Source of the DNA: Diplocarpon mali
Taxonomy: Eukaryota; Ascomycota; Leotiomycetes; Helotiales; Drepanopezizaceae
DNA: 64,000 nt
Assembly: GCA_024741835.1 (NCBI GenBank)
Contig: JAENRP010000190.1
Coordinates: 19,020-83,019, forward strand
Reading direction: 5' to 3'
A program made the position numbers and the translations under genes. Shown here one piece after another: positions 33,485 to 44,805 of this stretch. Below the pieces are notes generated by a model. It searched no databases and had not been told where the DNA came from. It worked only from the letters and a program-made list of their open reading frames with translations. Numbering within the stretch: the first letter of the stretch is position 1; every line of letters starts with the position of its first letter.

Positions 33485-34952
33485 GGATGGCTTCACCCAG
33501 ATGCTACGCGATCCAAAGAAGTCATGCCGACTCGCTTCAGAAATCGAGCGCGTCGGGAACGAAGTCTAGATCAACAAACGCCCGGTGGATCTGGATGCCG
33601 CCATCTATTCTGGGTATTGGCTACTTCTACGGGGCCTTGCGAGATATGCAAGTATCTTGGGGGAAAAGCCTCAATTCTAAGCATATCCATCCACTCAAGG
33701 AAGCTTTTCTTACTTGAAGAATTGCACTTGGCATGACTGAGATCGCAGTTATCCAGGTCCCTAACGCAGCTCAATGATATTGCCATCGGCTCTATCAACG
33801 ATACCCGCATCCTTGCACGTATTGATGCATTAACATATGTATGCCTCGCCGTTGGCTGACAGCCACGTGTAGGCACACTACATGGTGCTACCCGGCAAAT
33901 TTTCTGTATGGGGAAAAGCCTATGCAAACCTTTTGTATATATCACTATCTCAGAGAACATCAAATCTGGAAATTCAAATGAAGATAACATTCCCGAAGCA
34001 ATTGAGGCGACAGATGAAAGCACTGCAGTAGAGAGCTTGACGACCCCGTAAAGAACGAGTTGCCATCAGTGATTCATCTATCTTGCTTACTGGAAACGAA
34101 GAGAGTACTTGGGTACTTTAAAAATCCTATAGGTACTCTGCTACTTGCCTCGGCAATGCCCGGCGAGAGAGTACACATCAGTATGTAATCCATATCTCCG
34201 TGCCGCCTCCTGAATAGCATCGACTTTGCGCAGTCTGGCAAGCAAGAAAGAAAGAGAAGAGGCTCATATCAACTCCTTAAACTGGTGGCTGTATTTATAC
34301 TTATCATTCATGTATTCGCGACGCATACAAAGCTACTTAAAGATTATTGACTTATACCAAACTACTAAAACAGAACTGGAATGTATTGTTAAGGTTAAAT
34401 TTAAAGCTCTACGTATCGAAAAAGAGCAATTACAAATTGTTAAAAAATATCAAGTAGATAGAGGCTTATGGGAGTTTCTAAAAATGGCGGCTCTATTCGC
34501 GCTTAAATTTATATACTTGCTACTCGTACAATGCCATTGGAAGAACATTTACTCATACTGTATTACTAAAATTGTTCTGGGCCGCGATATCAAGGCTGTC
34601 TTCAAAGCTTCATCCGTACAGAGAGCGATGACAAATTATTCAAAATTATCACAAAAATCAAGTAGACTGGCACTTCAATTACACATACAGATATATATAA
34701 CAATTTATACTTGGAAGATACTAGTTCAATCTGAACTTACCCCGTACCTAGGCTGTGCATCACTCATTTTCTGAATTTTATACAAGGCACCTAGAAGTAT
34801 ACCCGGTCTATTCATACCCACGCCCAACTCATGCCTTCGCTTATTTCAGCTCTCCACCTTTCTCGCTCCGTACCTCACCCGGTCGCCATCGCCTTGAGTC
34901 TGCTTCTAAACTCCTCCGGTTCCATCTTTCTTCGACTCCTCCGTTGCTTTAC
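33485..34952. other. Intergenic, partly AT-rich
   Basis: The first 550 bp have normal composition but only overlapping unsupported ORFs (for example minus 33571-34023). From 34.1 kb it is AT-rich. A 182-codon plus-strand ORF at 34226-34774 is made of A- and T-rich codons (Lys, Ile, Tyr) without a domain and probably arises from composition. Confidence 0.45.
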
Positions 34953-36649
34953 TCAGTCCACACCCAGCTGCTGCTCCATGTATCGCGAGAATTGGGTATC
35001 CTCCCAATTCCCCGCCGTATTCTGCCTCAGTAACCCATGCCCCTTCCCACTCGAATACCCATACAGCATAGCGTCAATCGCAGAATAGTCGCTCGCGCTC
35101 CGGTTCATACCGCCTCTCTCGCTCAGTGTCTTCCTCAGTGCATTTGGCCAACTGATATCGTCCTCGTGTCCCTCAAGGGTAGCGATCTCGGCTTCGCTGG
35201 CGTTTGTCAAGCCGTACCGAGGGACGGAGGTTCTGAGTAACTCAGAGGGAGACGGCCCAGTGTATTCGTTGAAGAGAGTGAATAGGAATTCTACGTATGT
35301 GTTGGCAGCTTTCAGGATCAAGGGATTATAGCCAAGGAGCGTAAGGCCGCCGCATTCGTCGGCGGCGCCGGAGAGCATTATGCTGGATGGGTGAGCGTCG
35401 ATCTAGGTGTGAACGTACTCCATGACTTCGTTGTATTGGATGATGTCGTGCAGGTGACCGACTGAGTCGTCGTTTGGGCCGATGTGGTCGATGCGCGAGG
35501 CTTTAATCATAATGAAATATCCTATCGATATGTTAGTGACCGAAATCCGCTCATCTTATAAGCACAGAGCACGCATGGTATGTCTACCTCGAGTGGAGTT
35601 TTGGTGGCATTTTCCAAGGGTGCGAGCGCTATTTTGGTCATCTCCAAGAGAGTGTTCCAGATTCAGCGCACGATAGATCTCATAGGACATTTGACCTAGA
35701 GGAATTACTTTCTTGAAGAGTTTCTTAGGATCTGGATGGAGAGGCTAGAGTACCTCCAGTAAATAGCCCGAGGTATGGCAACCTCCCCCCCCCCCTCCCC
35801 CCCACCCCATTCAGCTTATTGAAACCAGCAAAATCAGTTGGCACACTAAAGTCCTGCTCTTTCGAGAGGGCCAAGAGATCAATACCATCAGTGCGGCATG
35901 ATCCAAACTGGTTGACGGGCTTGAAGTAGCATCTTCCACCATCAAGCATTAGGTCGATGGGTTGTCCCAATGGGTGCTCGTAACTGAATTCGTGCTCGGC
36001 GTCGTGGTTTCAGAGTCACGGTCCAAGACGTGAGCTACGTATGCTGTAGGCCCCCTAGTGAGAAATCAAGAACTCGTAGGTGTAGATGGGGAGCGTACAG
36101 CCAGGTGTGGCGTGGGTGATTCTGGATGTGGCGATAAAGCCCGTTTTGAAGCTTTCGAGCTTTGCAGCTTCGAGAATCGATGGAGCAGGCTGGCGGTCGT
36201 CAAAAACCCCAATCGCTACACTTACATAGCGATCAGTCACCGAGCTTATAACTGATGAACTGGAGGCTCGTACTGGCCTTGTAAATCTTGACTCAAGCAA
36301 AAGCCGTAGCAGAAGCTGCTGAGTCGGTCACTAGGTTATTGCTGCATTACCTGTCGAAACTTCCTGGTACCTATTTCATTTCGTCAGTAGCAATATCCAA
36401 ATGCATTGAAGTACAGCAAACTATCTTATCGGCAGCCAGATGGTAAGTCACTGGTCTCTCGAGATTCTCTCCGTTCCTTACCAAGGACGCAAGATTTCTT
36501 GCCAAGGTCTGGGAACCGGTACCAAACCCATCAAGAACAATGTAGATAAAGCTCCTAGTACTTGCTTGCTGCCATTCTGGCGCACCCGTGGTGGAAGCAT
36601 TCGAAGCGCCCACAAAGTAGACGACCAAATTAAGCCCGGAGACGCGCAT
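34953..36649 (-). pseudogene. Alkaline phosphatase pseudogene (PhoA/Pho8 superfamily)
   Basis: Family segments appear in the right order but in changing frames. They run FIYIVLDGFGTGSQTLARN, then NLVTDSAASATAFA with TGA at the next codon (normally Cys; about 36287) just after the catalytic serine region. Next come SILEAAKLESFKTGFIATS with RITHATP, then AYVAHVLDRDSE with a shift into EFSYEHPLGQPIDLMLDGGR, and LPYLGLFTGG. The 3' part has MIKASRIDHIGPNDD, EYVHT with TAG before IDAHPS (about 35404), then DECGGLTLLGYNPL and a C-terminus ending at a normal stop. A C-rich tract at about 35780-35812 lies inside the reading frame. At least two nonsense changes and one frameshift make it non-functional, though one or two gaps could be introns. 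The C-terminal third (to 35378) stays open. Confidence 0.8.
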
Positions 36650-38329
36650 CTTGTCTTAAGAAAGTTTGAAATAGAGGTAGAGGTGGAGAACTGAAAACCT
36701 GCATCTTCTCACTTGAGTTTATAGTTCTTCGTTGCAGACCTGTCGAGTCCTACAGCATCTTGCTGCTGGCTTGGCGCCCATACGCGAACGCATCAGTTAG
36801 TTACGAACGATAGGTAGGATAAATAGTAGCGGTTTCGAGCTCTGCCTACATCAGAAAGGTTTTGGACTGGTCGAGACGAGAGAATAACTCTAGCAACGTG
36901 ATATTTTAATATGAAATTGTGGGTTGAATGTGTGGGGAAGTAGAGAGACATGACGCCCAGCCAGCCACAAGACGTCGTAGGAATCAAGCGATAGCTCCGT
37001 AACCGACAATTTTCACCAGGCAAACGTAAGTCCGGAAGGTCAGATAAATTGAGACATGGAATGCGGAGTTTATCGCTCATATCGAGCAGCAAAAGGGAAG
37101 CAGATGGTGAAGCCAAGGCCACGCCGCATGCCCAGCTCCCGGTCTCGAAGAAAATTGAAGACAAACTCCACTTGGAAAGGTGGCAGCTCTGAGCCCAAGG
37201 ATTGGTTCTCATTGGAATTTCTCGTATAGGAAGCTCTAGCAAGGATTTATATTGCAACACCTCGACACCTTAAGAAAAGACAAGAATGGCGCCCAAGATA
37301 CGACGTCTAGGTAATACTTGGATTCCGTGATTACAACTTCAAAGGCCATTCGTCTCTGGCGTGACAAAGAACCTCTAAAGCTACTGTGCCAGGGGGAAAT
37401 TCGTTGCCTTTGTTCTTAGTAGCGCAGAATGACTTCCTGAGAGTGGCCCCCTGGTTCGGAGGTCTCTTTCAGAGGTCTCTTATTGTGCCTGGGGCAAAGT
37501 AGATATGAGGCTTTTCTTGCCTGGGTGTTCAGTATTTTTATCACTGAACCGTAATCCGCTTCAACGATCAGCCAAAGAGATACTGTATGATTCTGTAGCT
37601 TTATGGCCTTCTCGTCCATTGTGTGCTGCAATAGACTCTTGATTACTGCATCGGCGGTTGCATATGTCATTCTTATGCTTTATGGCTAAGATGCAACCTA
37701 CATGGCAGATTCCGGCTATAAAGAGTTTAGAGCCAGGAATTCCAGACTGGTTCCAGATGTGGCTGCTAGCCAAGTGACACCTGGTCAAAGTGAGGGGAGG
37801 GAACAGCATAAGCCAAGAGAGATTGAGAAGATTCAAAAACGCCAGACTTCAAGGACCAATAGTACATCTAAATTTGACACACAATGCGGAAATAAACCAG
37901 TAGATAGATGGACGATCGGTGCAGTATGAAAGATGTGTGGGTTGATTATTAGTGTGGACTGAATATTATGAAATACGGAGGATGATGAAGAGATTGGAAC
38001 ATGGCATAGATCTAGAGTTCTTCTTGGAACCAAATTCAAGCCTCGAAGGTCACCTAGGGTATAGAATGAGGACAGAAAAAGAAATGCAAGATTCGCTAGA
38101 AAAATCAAGGCGCACCAACCTTGCTAGGAAACCCCTAGAGCCCACCTTCGCCCCCGACATGCCGCCACATGTCACACCCTTGAGAGCCTGAAGATCGCGT
38201 TGGAAGTTTGGGATTCATGAGCGATTTCTCAATACAACGGATAAAAGAACCCGGTGTACTTCGACACCTTGCAATCCAGCCATTGCGGCCGTAAGCCATT
38301 TTTCCACCCGAAAAATACTCATTCCGCAT
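36650..38329. other. Intergenic, no supported gene
   Basis: Minus-strand ORFs at 36793-37260 (start codon GTG, first ATG at about 37212), 37416-37670 and 37561-37836 have no recognisable motif. A short decayed gene is possible. The last 200 bp should hold the rpl10 3' end signals. Confidence 0.4.
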
Positions 38330-39386
38330 TTAAGCCTCCTGGAAAGCAGCTGGGAAGCGTCGGACGTTGTCGGCCAACTTTCCGTGATTGCTCAAGAATT
38401 GTACATATGCACCATCAACCAGAACTCGTCCTCCAGCTTTCTTCTCCATGTACTCTTCACGGCGGAGAGGAGTGAAACCCCAGTTCTTGGATACGATAAT
38501 CTTTTGGCGACCGGGGAACTTATACTGAGATCGGCGTAGGGCCTCGAGGGCGTTGGGGCGGACTGCGGAGATATTAGACTGAATCAGGAGTTACATAGGG
38601 TAGTACACTTACAAGTATCGCGAGTGCGGATGCTCAAGATGATCTGACCGATGTTGACACGGGCAACGGTTCCGTTAGGCTTTCCCCAAGCACCACGCAT
38701 TCCAGTCTGCAGTCTATCGGCACCAGCGCAAGACAACATCTTGTTGATACGGACAACGTGATAAGGATGGGCGCGAACACGGAGATGGAAGGCTTCCTTT
38801 CCAGCCGTCTTGGTCATGTACCTGATTACATCATGTTAGCCTCTGGATGGGTGGGTGTGCCGCTTGCAGCCAAGGTCGTGCCACAACACTGTTAATTTCT
38901 TGTGGCATCTCTCCTTCGACGCTGACCCCACTGTCCAGCTTGTGCGAGGTATACTGACTTGTTGGCGCAGATACGGGCAGCTTCCAAAGCCTCGGAGCTC
39001 AGCTGTTCATACTCGTTGGAAACCAAGTGGATGCAGAGTGGAAACTCGTCGACGTTCGCTTTCTTGCGGCCAAGATCAAAGATACGAATCTTCGGGTCTT
39101 TGTGCAGGTTAGCATGCGTTCCCAGAACTTCAAGAGACAAGTTTCGCAGCCCCGCGCTCGAACATATCCAGACCCATAGAGCGAGAAATACTGACCGGGA
39201 ACACCACGGTTAAATCGGGACTTGGGATATGGCTATTCTCTGTCAGATTCAACCCTGAAAATATCCTGCCAACGATGGTATGAGGGCAGGTGTTCTTTGG
39301 GCGCCCGCATCCTTCCTGCGCATCTCCTAGATCCCACGCACCTTGTTCTTGCAGTAGCGGTAACATCTCGCGGGGCGGCGTGCCAT
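38330..39386 (-). CDS. rpl10: 60S ribosomal protein L10 (uL16)
   Basis: Five exons: 39386-39342, 39232-39196, 39097-38959, 38821-38613 and 38562-38330. They total 663 nt and 220 residues, the usual length. The protein starts [15 protein letters not shown] and continues [20 protein letters not shown]. It contains the strongly conserved [20 protein letters not shown] with [14 protein letters not shown], and ends [10 protein letters not shown]. uL16 sits near the peptidyl transferase centre and is loaded late, in the cytoplasm, during 60S maturation. The first two coding exons are tiny (45 and 37 nt), a split commonly seen in ribosomal protein genes. Every joint keeps frame. It lies in tandem with rpl30, 575 bp downstream of that gene's stop. 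Confidence 0.97.
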
Positions 39387-39961
39387 CTTGAATTATTTCG
39401 AAGTGGCGGTCGTATAGATGGTTGATGCGGGAGAATGACGCGAGTCGCAGTATTCGAGGCGGGAGGCCGACCAAAATGGATTTCTCAGCAAAACGGCGCT
39501 AAAGGCTCGCTTGAAGTAGCAGCCCTAGGTCTCATCGCACACAATCCAAATTTTACAAATCAAATCGATTCCGAACGCAAATTTATGAGTCAACTCGAGT
39601 AAGTTAGAATCATAGATAATATCTTAGAAGTGTACAACCCCATGGAGCTGATCAATCATTGGCATGGAGATTTCGGGTTGCTATGCTCAGTAGCGAAATT
39701 TACTGCCATTGCCATTCATATCGATCCTTGGCCTTTGCCAAATAATTATCGCGGGCAAAATGTGACATCTTCTCTCGTTATACTACTGTAAGCCCAAATC
39801 CCGCGCGGTCAGCACGATATTTGTCACCCGCCACTTATAGGGATGCTTCTTGTATCCGTTGGGGCCAGAAGATGGTATCATTCTCTATGCTAGAAGCTTT
39901 ACAGAAGATACATCATTGTGTCCAGTCCATCAGCACTTGCAGCCATTGCTAATCGCAAGAT
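39387..39961. other. Intergenic between rpl30 and rpl10
   Basis: 575 bp that must contain the rpl30 3' end and the rpl10 promoter. No ORF or RNA gene supported. Confidence 0.5.
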
Positions 39962-40500
39962 TTATTCGGCTTGCGAGCTTAGGATATCCGAATCACCTCC
40001 ATCCAAAATGGCCATAGTCGAACAGCGATAGAGCTTACCGCAGGCAGTACCGAGCTCAATCTGTCAAGAGAAAAAATAGTGAGCAAATGTGCCCTCCAAA
40101 GCCTCAGAGGCTTCATCGTTAGGCAGGCCTCTCGCAGACCCGGGAGTCTAGTCCTCGAGGCATAGAGAAGCGAAATTCTTTTGCCGGATAAAGGACATAT
40201 ATGGTAGTACGTACGTTATTTCCGCTAAAGTGGTGAACGTTGGTCTTGGACAACATGGCATAACTGGGGGATATTAGCAGATGAGCCATGGTTCGCAAGT
40301 TCTGGAGCTTACTATTCGAGTTCACTCTTGCGCAGAGGAGGAGTGTTGCCGGCGATAATAACAAGCTTGGCCTTGCCAGAGCGGAGAGTCTTGAGGGTTG
40401 ACTTGTATCCGAGGGTGACTTTTCCTGACTTCATCACAAGCGCGAGGCGCGAGTTGATGGAGTCGGCATTCTTCTTTGCTTTCTTGGTAGTTGGTGCCAT
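39962..40500 (-). CDS. rpl30: 60S ribosomal protein L30 (eL30)
   Basis: Three exons, 40500-40313, 40263-40215 and 40060-39962 (introns of 49 and 154 bp), give 111 residues. The protein reads [20 protein letters not shown], then [17 protein letters not shown] across the first joint, [11 protein letters not shown], and [18 protein letters not shown]. This is a near-consensus eL30, a small L7Ae-fold RNA-binding subunit of the large ribosomal subunit. In budding yeast eL30 represses splicing of its own pre-mRNA through a kink-turn. Here exon 1 is long, so that arrangement is not obviously present. Composition and splice sites are those of a well-expressed gene. Confidence 0.97.
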
Positions 40501-40512
40501 CGTTGCGTTTGT

Positions 40513-40532
40513 TCAAGAATGAATGTTCTTGA
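40513..40532 (-). other. Short inverted repeat just upstream of the rpl30 start
   Basis: TCAAGAATGAATGTTCTTGA has 7-bp arms around a 6-nt loop and ends 12 nt before the ATG. It could form a small hairpin in the mRNA leader. No function is implied. Confidence 0.35.
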
Positions 40533-41536
40533 CTGATGTTTGATGCTCCGGCGCTGTTGTCGAGTTGAGGAATTTTCGATACCATACCTTGGAAAAGTTC
40601 GTGTGTATCGCGCTAATCGTTAGTGCGGGCTAGTCGGAAAAACGTAGGCATTTTGAGTACCCTGGTAGCATTTTTTGGATCGGAAATCATGTCCTCATAC
40701 GTAAATAGATAATGAAAAGTTTCATTTCATATTTTCGGCAAAACTTAGAAGCGAAGAGAAAAAGGTTTACCTAGAAAGATTTTATTTTTTAACAGTCACA
40801 CGATATTAAGCATGTGACGTCTATCCATTTTAGGTATGTGGATTGTCATCTTTGCTGGTGATACACAAGCCAGTGGTTCTTTTGGACCGGCATAAGCCAA
40901 AGGCTTAATCCAGCTATTACTTATTAGAAAACTCGTTTCATCTGCTCTGCAAATGAGTTTGAAGAGCTCTGGACTTTTTCTTCTTCCTCTAACTGAGCAA
41001 GGTCAGGATTGCTGGTCATTACTTGCGACGATCCTTGAATGCTTCAGAAGCAATTTGTAAGGCTTCTGCAACTCCAACTTGTAAGCAACACCAGGAATAT
41101 CTTGGATGGAATGTTTCGGCACGCTTGAAGTACGGAAATTCCACACTGGCAGCTACCCGTTGCTCCTAGCTACGTATGTTAAGTACATAAATAGTGACGC
41201 GAGGGATTGTTATGCTACTGGGATTGTGCGAGCAATACGAGCGGTAACAAGTGATATTTCAATAACTCGAAAAGGGACACATCAACATCATGAACAATAG
41301 TATTTGAATCCTGCCTGATATTTAGATAAGCAAACTACGCCGCTTTCCTGCTCTCTGCCGTCGATATCTGATTACCCTTTTGCAATCCGAACCGGAGCCG
41401 CAGGAGTTAATTAATTGTCCCATACAAATTCCGCTCCTCGGACCCTTGTCTCCTGGGTACTCGGACCTCTTGTCTCCTGACAACGAACAACAACATTCCT
41501 CTATCAAGAAACACATTCACGTCTCCTGTAAAAATC
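40533..41536. other. Intergenic, promoters of rpl30 and of the coiled-coil gene
   Basis: About 1 kb between divergent genes. The middle (40.6-40.9 kb) is AT-rich. No supported ORF. A CT-rich leader precedes the ATG at 41537. Confidence 0.5.
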
Positions 41537-43466
41537 ATGTCTGCAACTACCAAAAAACCACCAGCAAGCACACTGCCAGGCCGCAAGTCCTCTGCAGATC
41601 CCGCTGGCGTCACCACAGCCCCCTCATCTCGAGTTCCAAGCCGTTCCCCAGCCCCGTCAGCGACTACGAATGGAGTCGTACGCAGCCGATCAGTCCGCGC
41701 TGGAGCTCCTGTATCAGCACGATCAGCTATGCAGAGGCCAGGCGCTGGCACCTCGAATCTGAGCTCCAGCAGTACGACATCGGATGCAGATGATAATGCC
41801 CGCGCAGAGACTGTCGCGGTGTTAGACGACTTGAAGGAGCGCTTGCGCAAGACGGAGACCGCGTCTGAACAATTCCAGAAACAGACCCAGGTGTTACAAG
41901 CGAGATTGGATGAAGCTTTGAAGGAACAGGGTAAGCTGGAGGATCGTCTGCATGAGAGTGACGAGCGGCTGGAGGCTTTGGAGAATGAGAAACGGGATGC
42001 GCTCAGACAGCGTCGGGAAATGGAGTCCATATACGAAGCCGAGAGGAGTTCGATGACCAAGGAGCGGGAGGAGATGTCTAATCGGGAGGAGGAGATGCAA
42101 ACGATTATCCAGCGATTGAAGGACTCCCTTAATTCGAGGTCCAATGTGGACGAGGAGGGCAGGATATCCAGACGATGTAGGTACAACGATGTTCCTACCT
42201 GCAGGCGTACTAATTTTGATAGCAAACAACGTTTCTCCTATTGAAGGCGGCCAGTTCGCTCCTCCCTCCAACCTCAACCGCAGCGACTCCCGAAACAACT
42301 CAAAACTTCTGCTTCAAAAGGACCGACTGATCGAGTCCCTCCGACTAGAATTAGCAGAGGCGCAGATCAAGCTCGTGGAATCAGAGAATATGGGAGGTGG
42401 ACGGATGCAAGAGGTTGAACGATTGCTCCTGGAAGCACGTATGACGAACGCCCGACTAATGGAGGACAACGAGAGCTATCAACTCCTTCTTTCCGAGAAG
42501 ACATTGACAGGCGACTTCGCCAAGAGCGAATTCATGGGCTCTGCCTCTCACAACGTTGATGCACTAAGCGCCTTAGAGGGCAGGCCTGCGCCCACAAGCC
42601 TGGCAGACGAGCTCTCTGAAGCCGATGAAGGCGAGAGCGATAACTACAGACGTCTAGAGTCTGAACTAAAAGTTGCCAAAGATTCCAACAAAGCTCTAAC
42701 CCTGTACATAAATAAGATCATCGAGCGTCTCCTCCAACATCAAGATTTCGAAACCATCCTCGATCAGTCCTCCGGCTTCAAGCCTGGCGCGAACCCCAAC
42801 ACCGACAAGGACCTCCCCCCTCCCCCCAAAGAACAAGCAAGCGGCGCCTCCATTCTGCAACGTGCCAAAACTGTCGCCATGGGTACTAGCAAGCGCCCCC
42901 GTCCTCAGTCCTACATGCCCGCCACTCATTCGGCCCTCACAGACCCTGAAACCGCGCCTAGCATCCCCTTCGGCCTGAATCGCTCCTCGAGCTTCCGCAC
43001 AGGCCGTCCCAAGAGTGAGCAGTTTACGGGCGGTGCCGCCAACGTTGTGAACCAGATGTACAAAGGCGGCCCGGTATCGCCTCTCCACGGTCCGCAGACA
43101 CCACGGCACTCGCAGTCCTTCTTCGCTCCTCCTGTGACGGGGGCGAACCCGAACGCGGCTCACCGTGCTCCCAGTACCGGCCAAGTCCCAACAACCGGCA
43201 ATTTGCCCAGCATGAAGAGCGAGAGCAGCAGTGCAAGCGACAGCGGAGATGTCTCTACGCCACCGGGAAACAGCCCGCCGCGCACAGAAAAGGCAACGAC
43301 GTTCGCTGGAAACAAACCGCGGCCGCTGAGGCTTGTGCAGGATCGCGATGAGAACCGGAAAGTGAGTGGAGAGGAGGAAACTAAGTCCAAAAGGGCGAGT
43401 TGGATGGGCTGGGCGTTTGGGAAGAAGGAGGAGGGTGTTGCTGTGGACGAGAGTATCCAGGAATAG
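41537..43466 (+). CDS. Coiled-coil protein of unknown function, conserved in filamentous fungi
   Basis: Two exons, 41537-42176 and 42223-43466, give 627 residues. The 46-bp intron has a GTAGGT donor, a CTAAT branch point and a GATAG acceptor. Residues 1-90 are Ser/Pro/Ala-rich and basic. Residues of about 95-210 form a long heptad-rich coiled coil (LKERLRKTETASEQFQ and following). A second coiled segment follows the intron (LLLQKDRLIESLRLELAEA), and a third ends in NKALTLYINKIIERLLQHQD, a stretch I associate with a fungal family sometimes misnamed M protein after bacterial coiled coils. The rest is disordered, closing with RASWMGWAFGKKEEG. A scaffold or cytoskeletal adaptor would fit, but no role is established from sequence. 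Confidence 0.85.
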
Positions 43467-44499
43467 ATGAATTGGATTGCCTCTGCCTTCTGTCTTTCAT
43501 TTGGAGTAGATCCGATCATTTACTCCTCAGCTAGCGACAGCGCGTACACTCTTCTGTCACATTCATTTCAGACACGGATTTTCGGGCAATTTTCTTGGAC
43601 TGAGCAATCTATCTAGAGGGTTGTATGGTATTTTTGGCTTCGCTGAGCGGGCTGATTTGTTGTGGTGTTTGTTGTTTGGATGGTTGCCGGGTGGACGGGA
43701 TCGCCTGTGTCTGTTTGTATTCGGACAGCCAACACCTTGCTATTTTCGAGTTACACTTTGGAGGAGAACTCACGTTGCTTGGCCAGCTCCTGAACATCGG
43801 CGCGGAGGAATGTCTGATCGGCTAGGCCGGAATGTGGATCATTGGAGAATGCCCCTTTGCTTGTACTTGAAGATATTTTGCCGTTACCAGCATCATTATA
43901 TGTATATAGCCCCTTCTTACTACTAATCAATGAGCTCTGTAAATCGTCATATCTGAGGGCATTTTTAGGGGACATAGAGAGAGTTTAGGTAGCCAGCTCT
44001 AAAATATAGGTATATCTCCTTACTTTTGCGGTTTTCTATTTTTTATTCAACCCCCCCCCTGTGAATGCGGAGTGAAGATTGTGTGACCTCGATGGATAAA
44101 GGCATTTGTTCTTAATGAGGCAAGGGAAAGACTCAATTTTCAGAGAATCAATAGTCTTTCGGGGGCGCTCTCACCGTTTTCGGCTTTGATATCGGCACAT
44201 ATAATTTGGGTGTACTTATAGTAGTAGATAAAGAAGCTAAATCAAGTTCTTATGCAGAAGATAAGAGATGGTCATTTAACTTGCAAGCCGACCGCTTCTG
44301 CGTTAATATTCTCATTGAAGACTATAAGCACTATATCGGAGTTACTCTTATAGGCATAGATAGCCGATTATATGGTTTGAAAGGTAAAGGCAACTATAAA
44401 AAAAACTCTTTTTCTTTGAATCATTAGTCTATTACTCATCATCTGTGGACCTTTGTTCAGGTGGATGCGAGTTATTTTGAACGAGGAGTTTTATACTAT
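43467..44499. other. 3' flank of the coiled-coil gene, then AT-rich DNA
   Basis: Overlapping short ORFs at 43.6-44.0 kb lack motifs. A run of C lies near 44050. From 44.1 kb the sequence turns AT-rich. Confidence 0.45.
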
Positions 44500-44805
44500 A
44501 CTGATTTTCTTTTTCCCATGTCGTCCAGTGTAGAGGGCTGAAAACAATGAGATCTTGTGACAGGAAGTCATATGACCGGCATAAGCGGAATGAAGGATAA
44601 ATACGAGACCTATGATGTATATTAGAAACAGTACGTGAGTGCAACCAACAACCCACGAATACACCTCCAACTTGGGTATTGTTCCCAACTCTTCCTCGAG
44701 GCTTGCCCAATTGTGGTGCTCCCTCCTTTTGTTTTGGTTCTTTAGAAGACCCTCCTCTTGTTGTGTTCCCCCTTTGTTTCTTTACTAGATGGCTAGGACT
44801 CACTC
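44500..44805 (-). repeat. Dispersed repeat, copy B (LTR-like)
   Basis: Minus-strand counterpart of the copy at 29950-30240. On the minus strand it reads GCACCACAATTGGGC, GTTGGGAACAATACCCAAG, TATTTATCCTTC, and later a TATA-like AGTATAGTATAAAACTCC. The two copies differ at many sites, mostly transitions, as expected after RIP. The minus-strand ORF 44432-44803 belongs to this element. Confidence 0.6.

Noticed and set aside
34226..34774. 182-codon ORF in AT-rich DNA
   Set aside because: Lys/Ile/Tyr/Leu-rich product with no domain; expected occasionally in AT-rich debris.
40513..40532. Hairpin before rpl30 as an eL30 autoregulatory kink-turn
   Set aside because: The hairpin has a plain 7-bp stem with no visible kink-turn internal loop, and it is not paired with a 5' splice site as in yeast; kept only as a short inverted repeat.
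41407..42225. 272-codon minus-strand ORF opposite the coiled-coil gene
   Set aside because: Ser/Leu/Arg-rich antisense shadow; the plus strand shows heptads, a clean intron and a sensible start.
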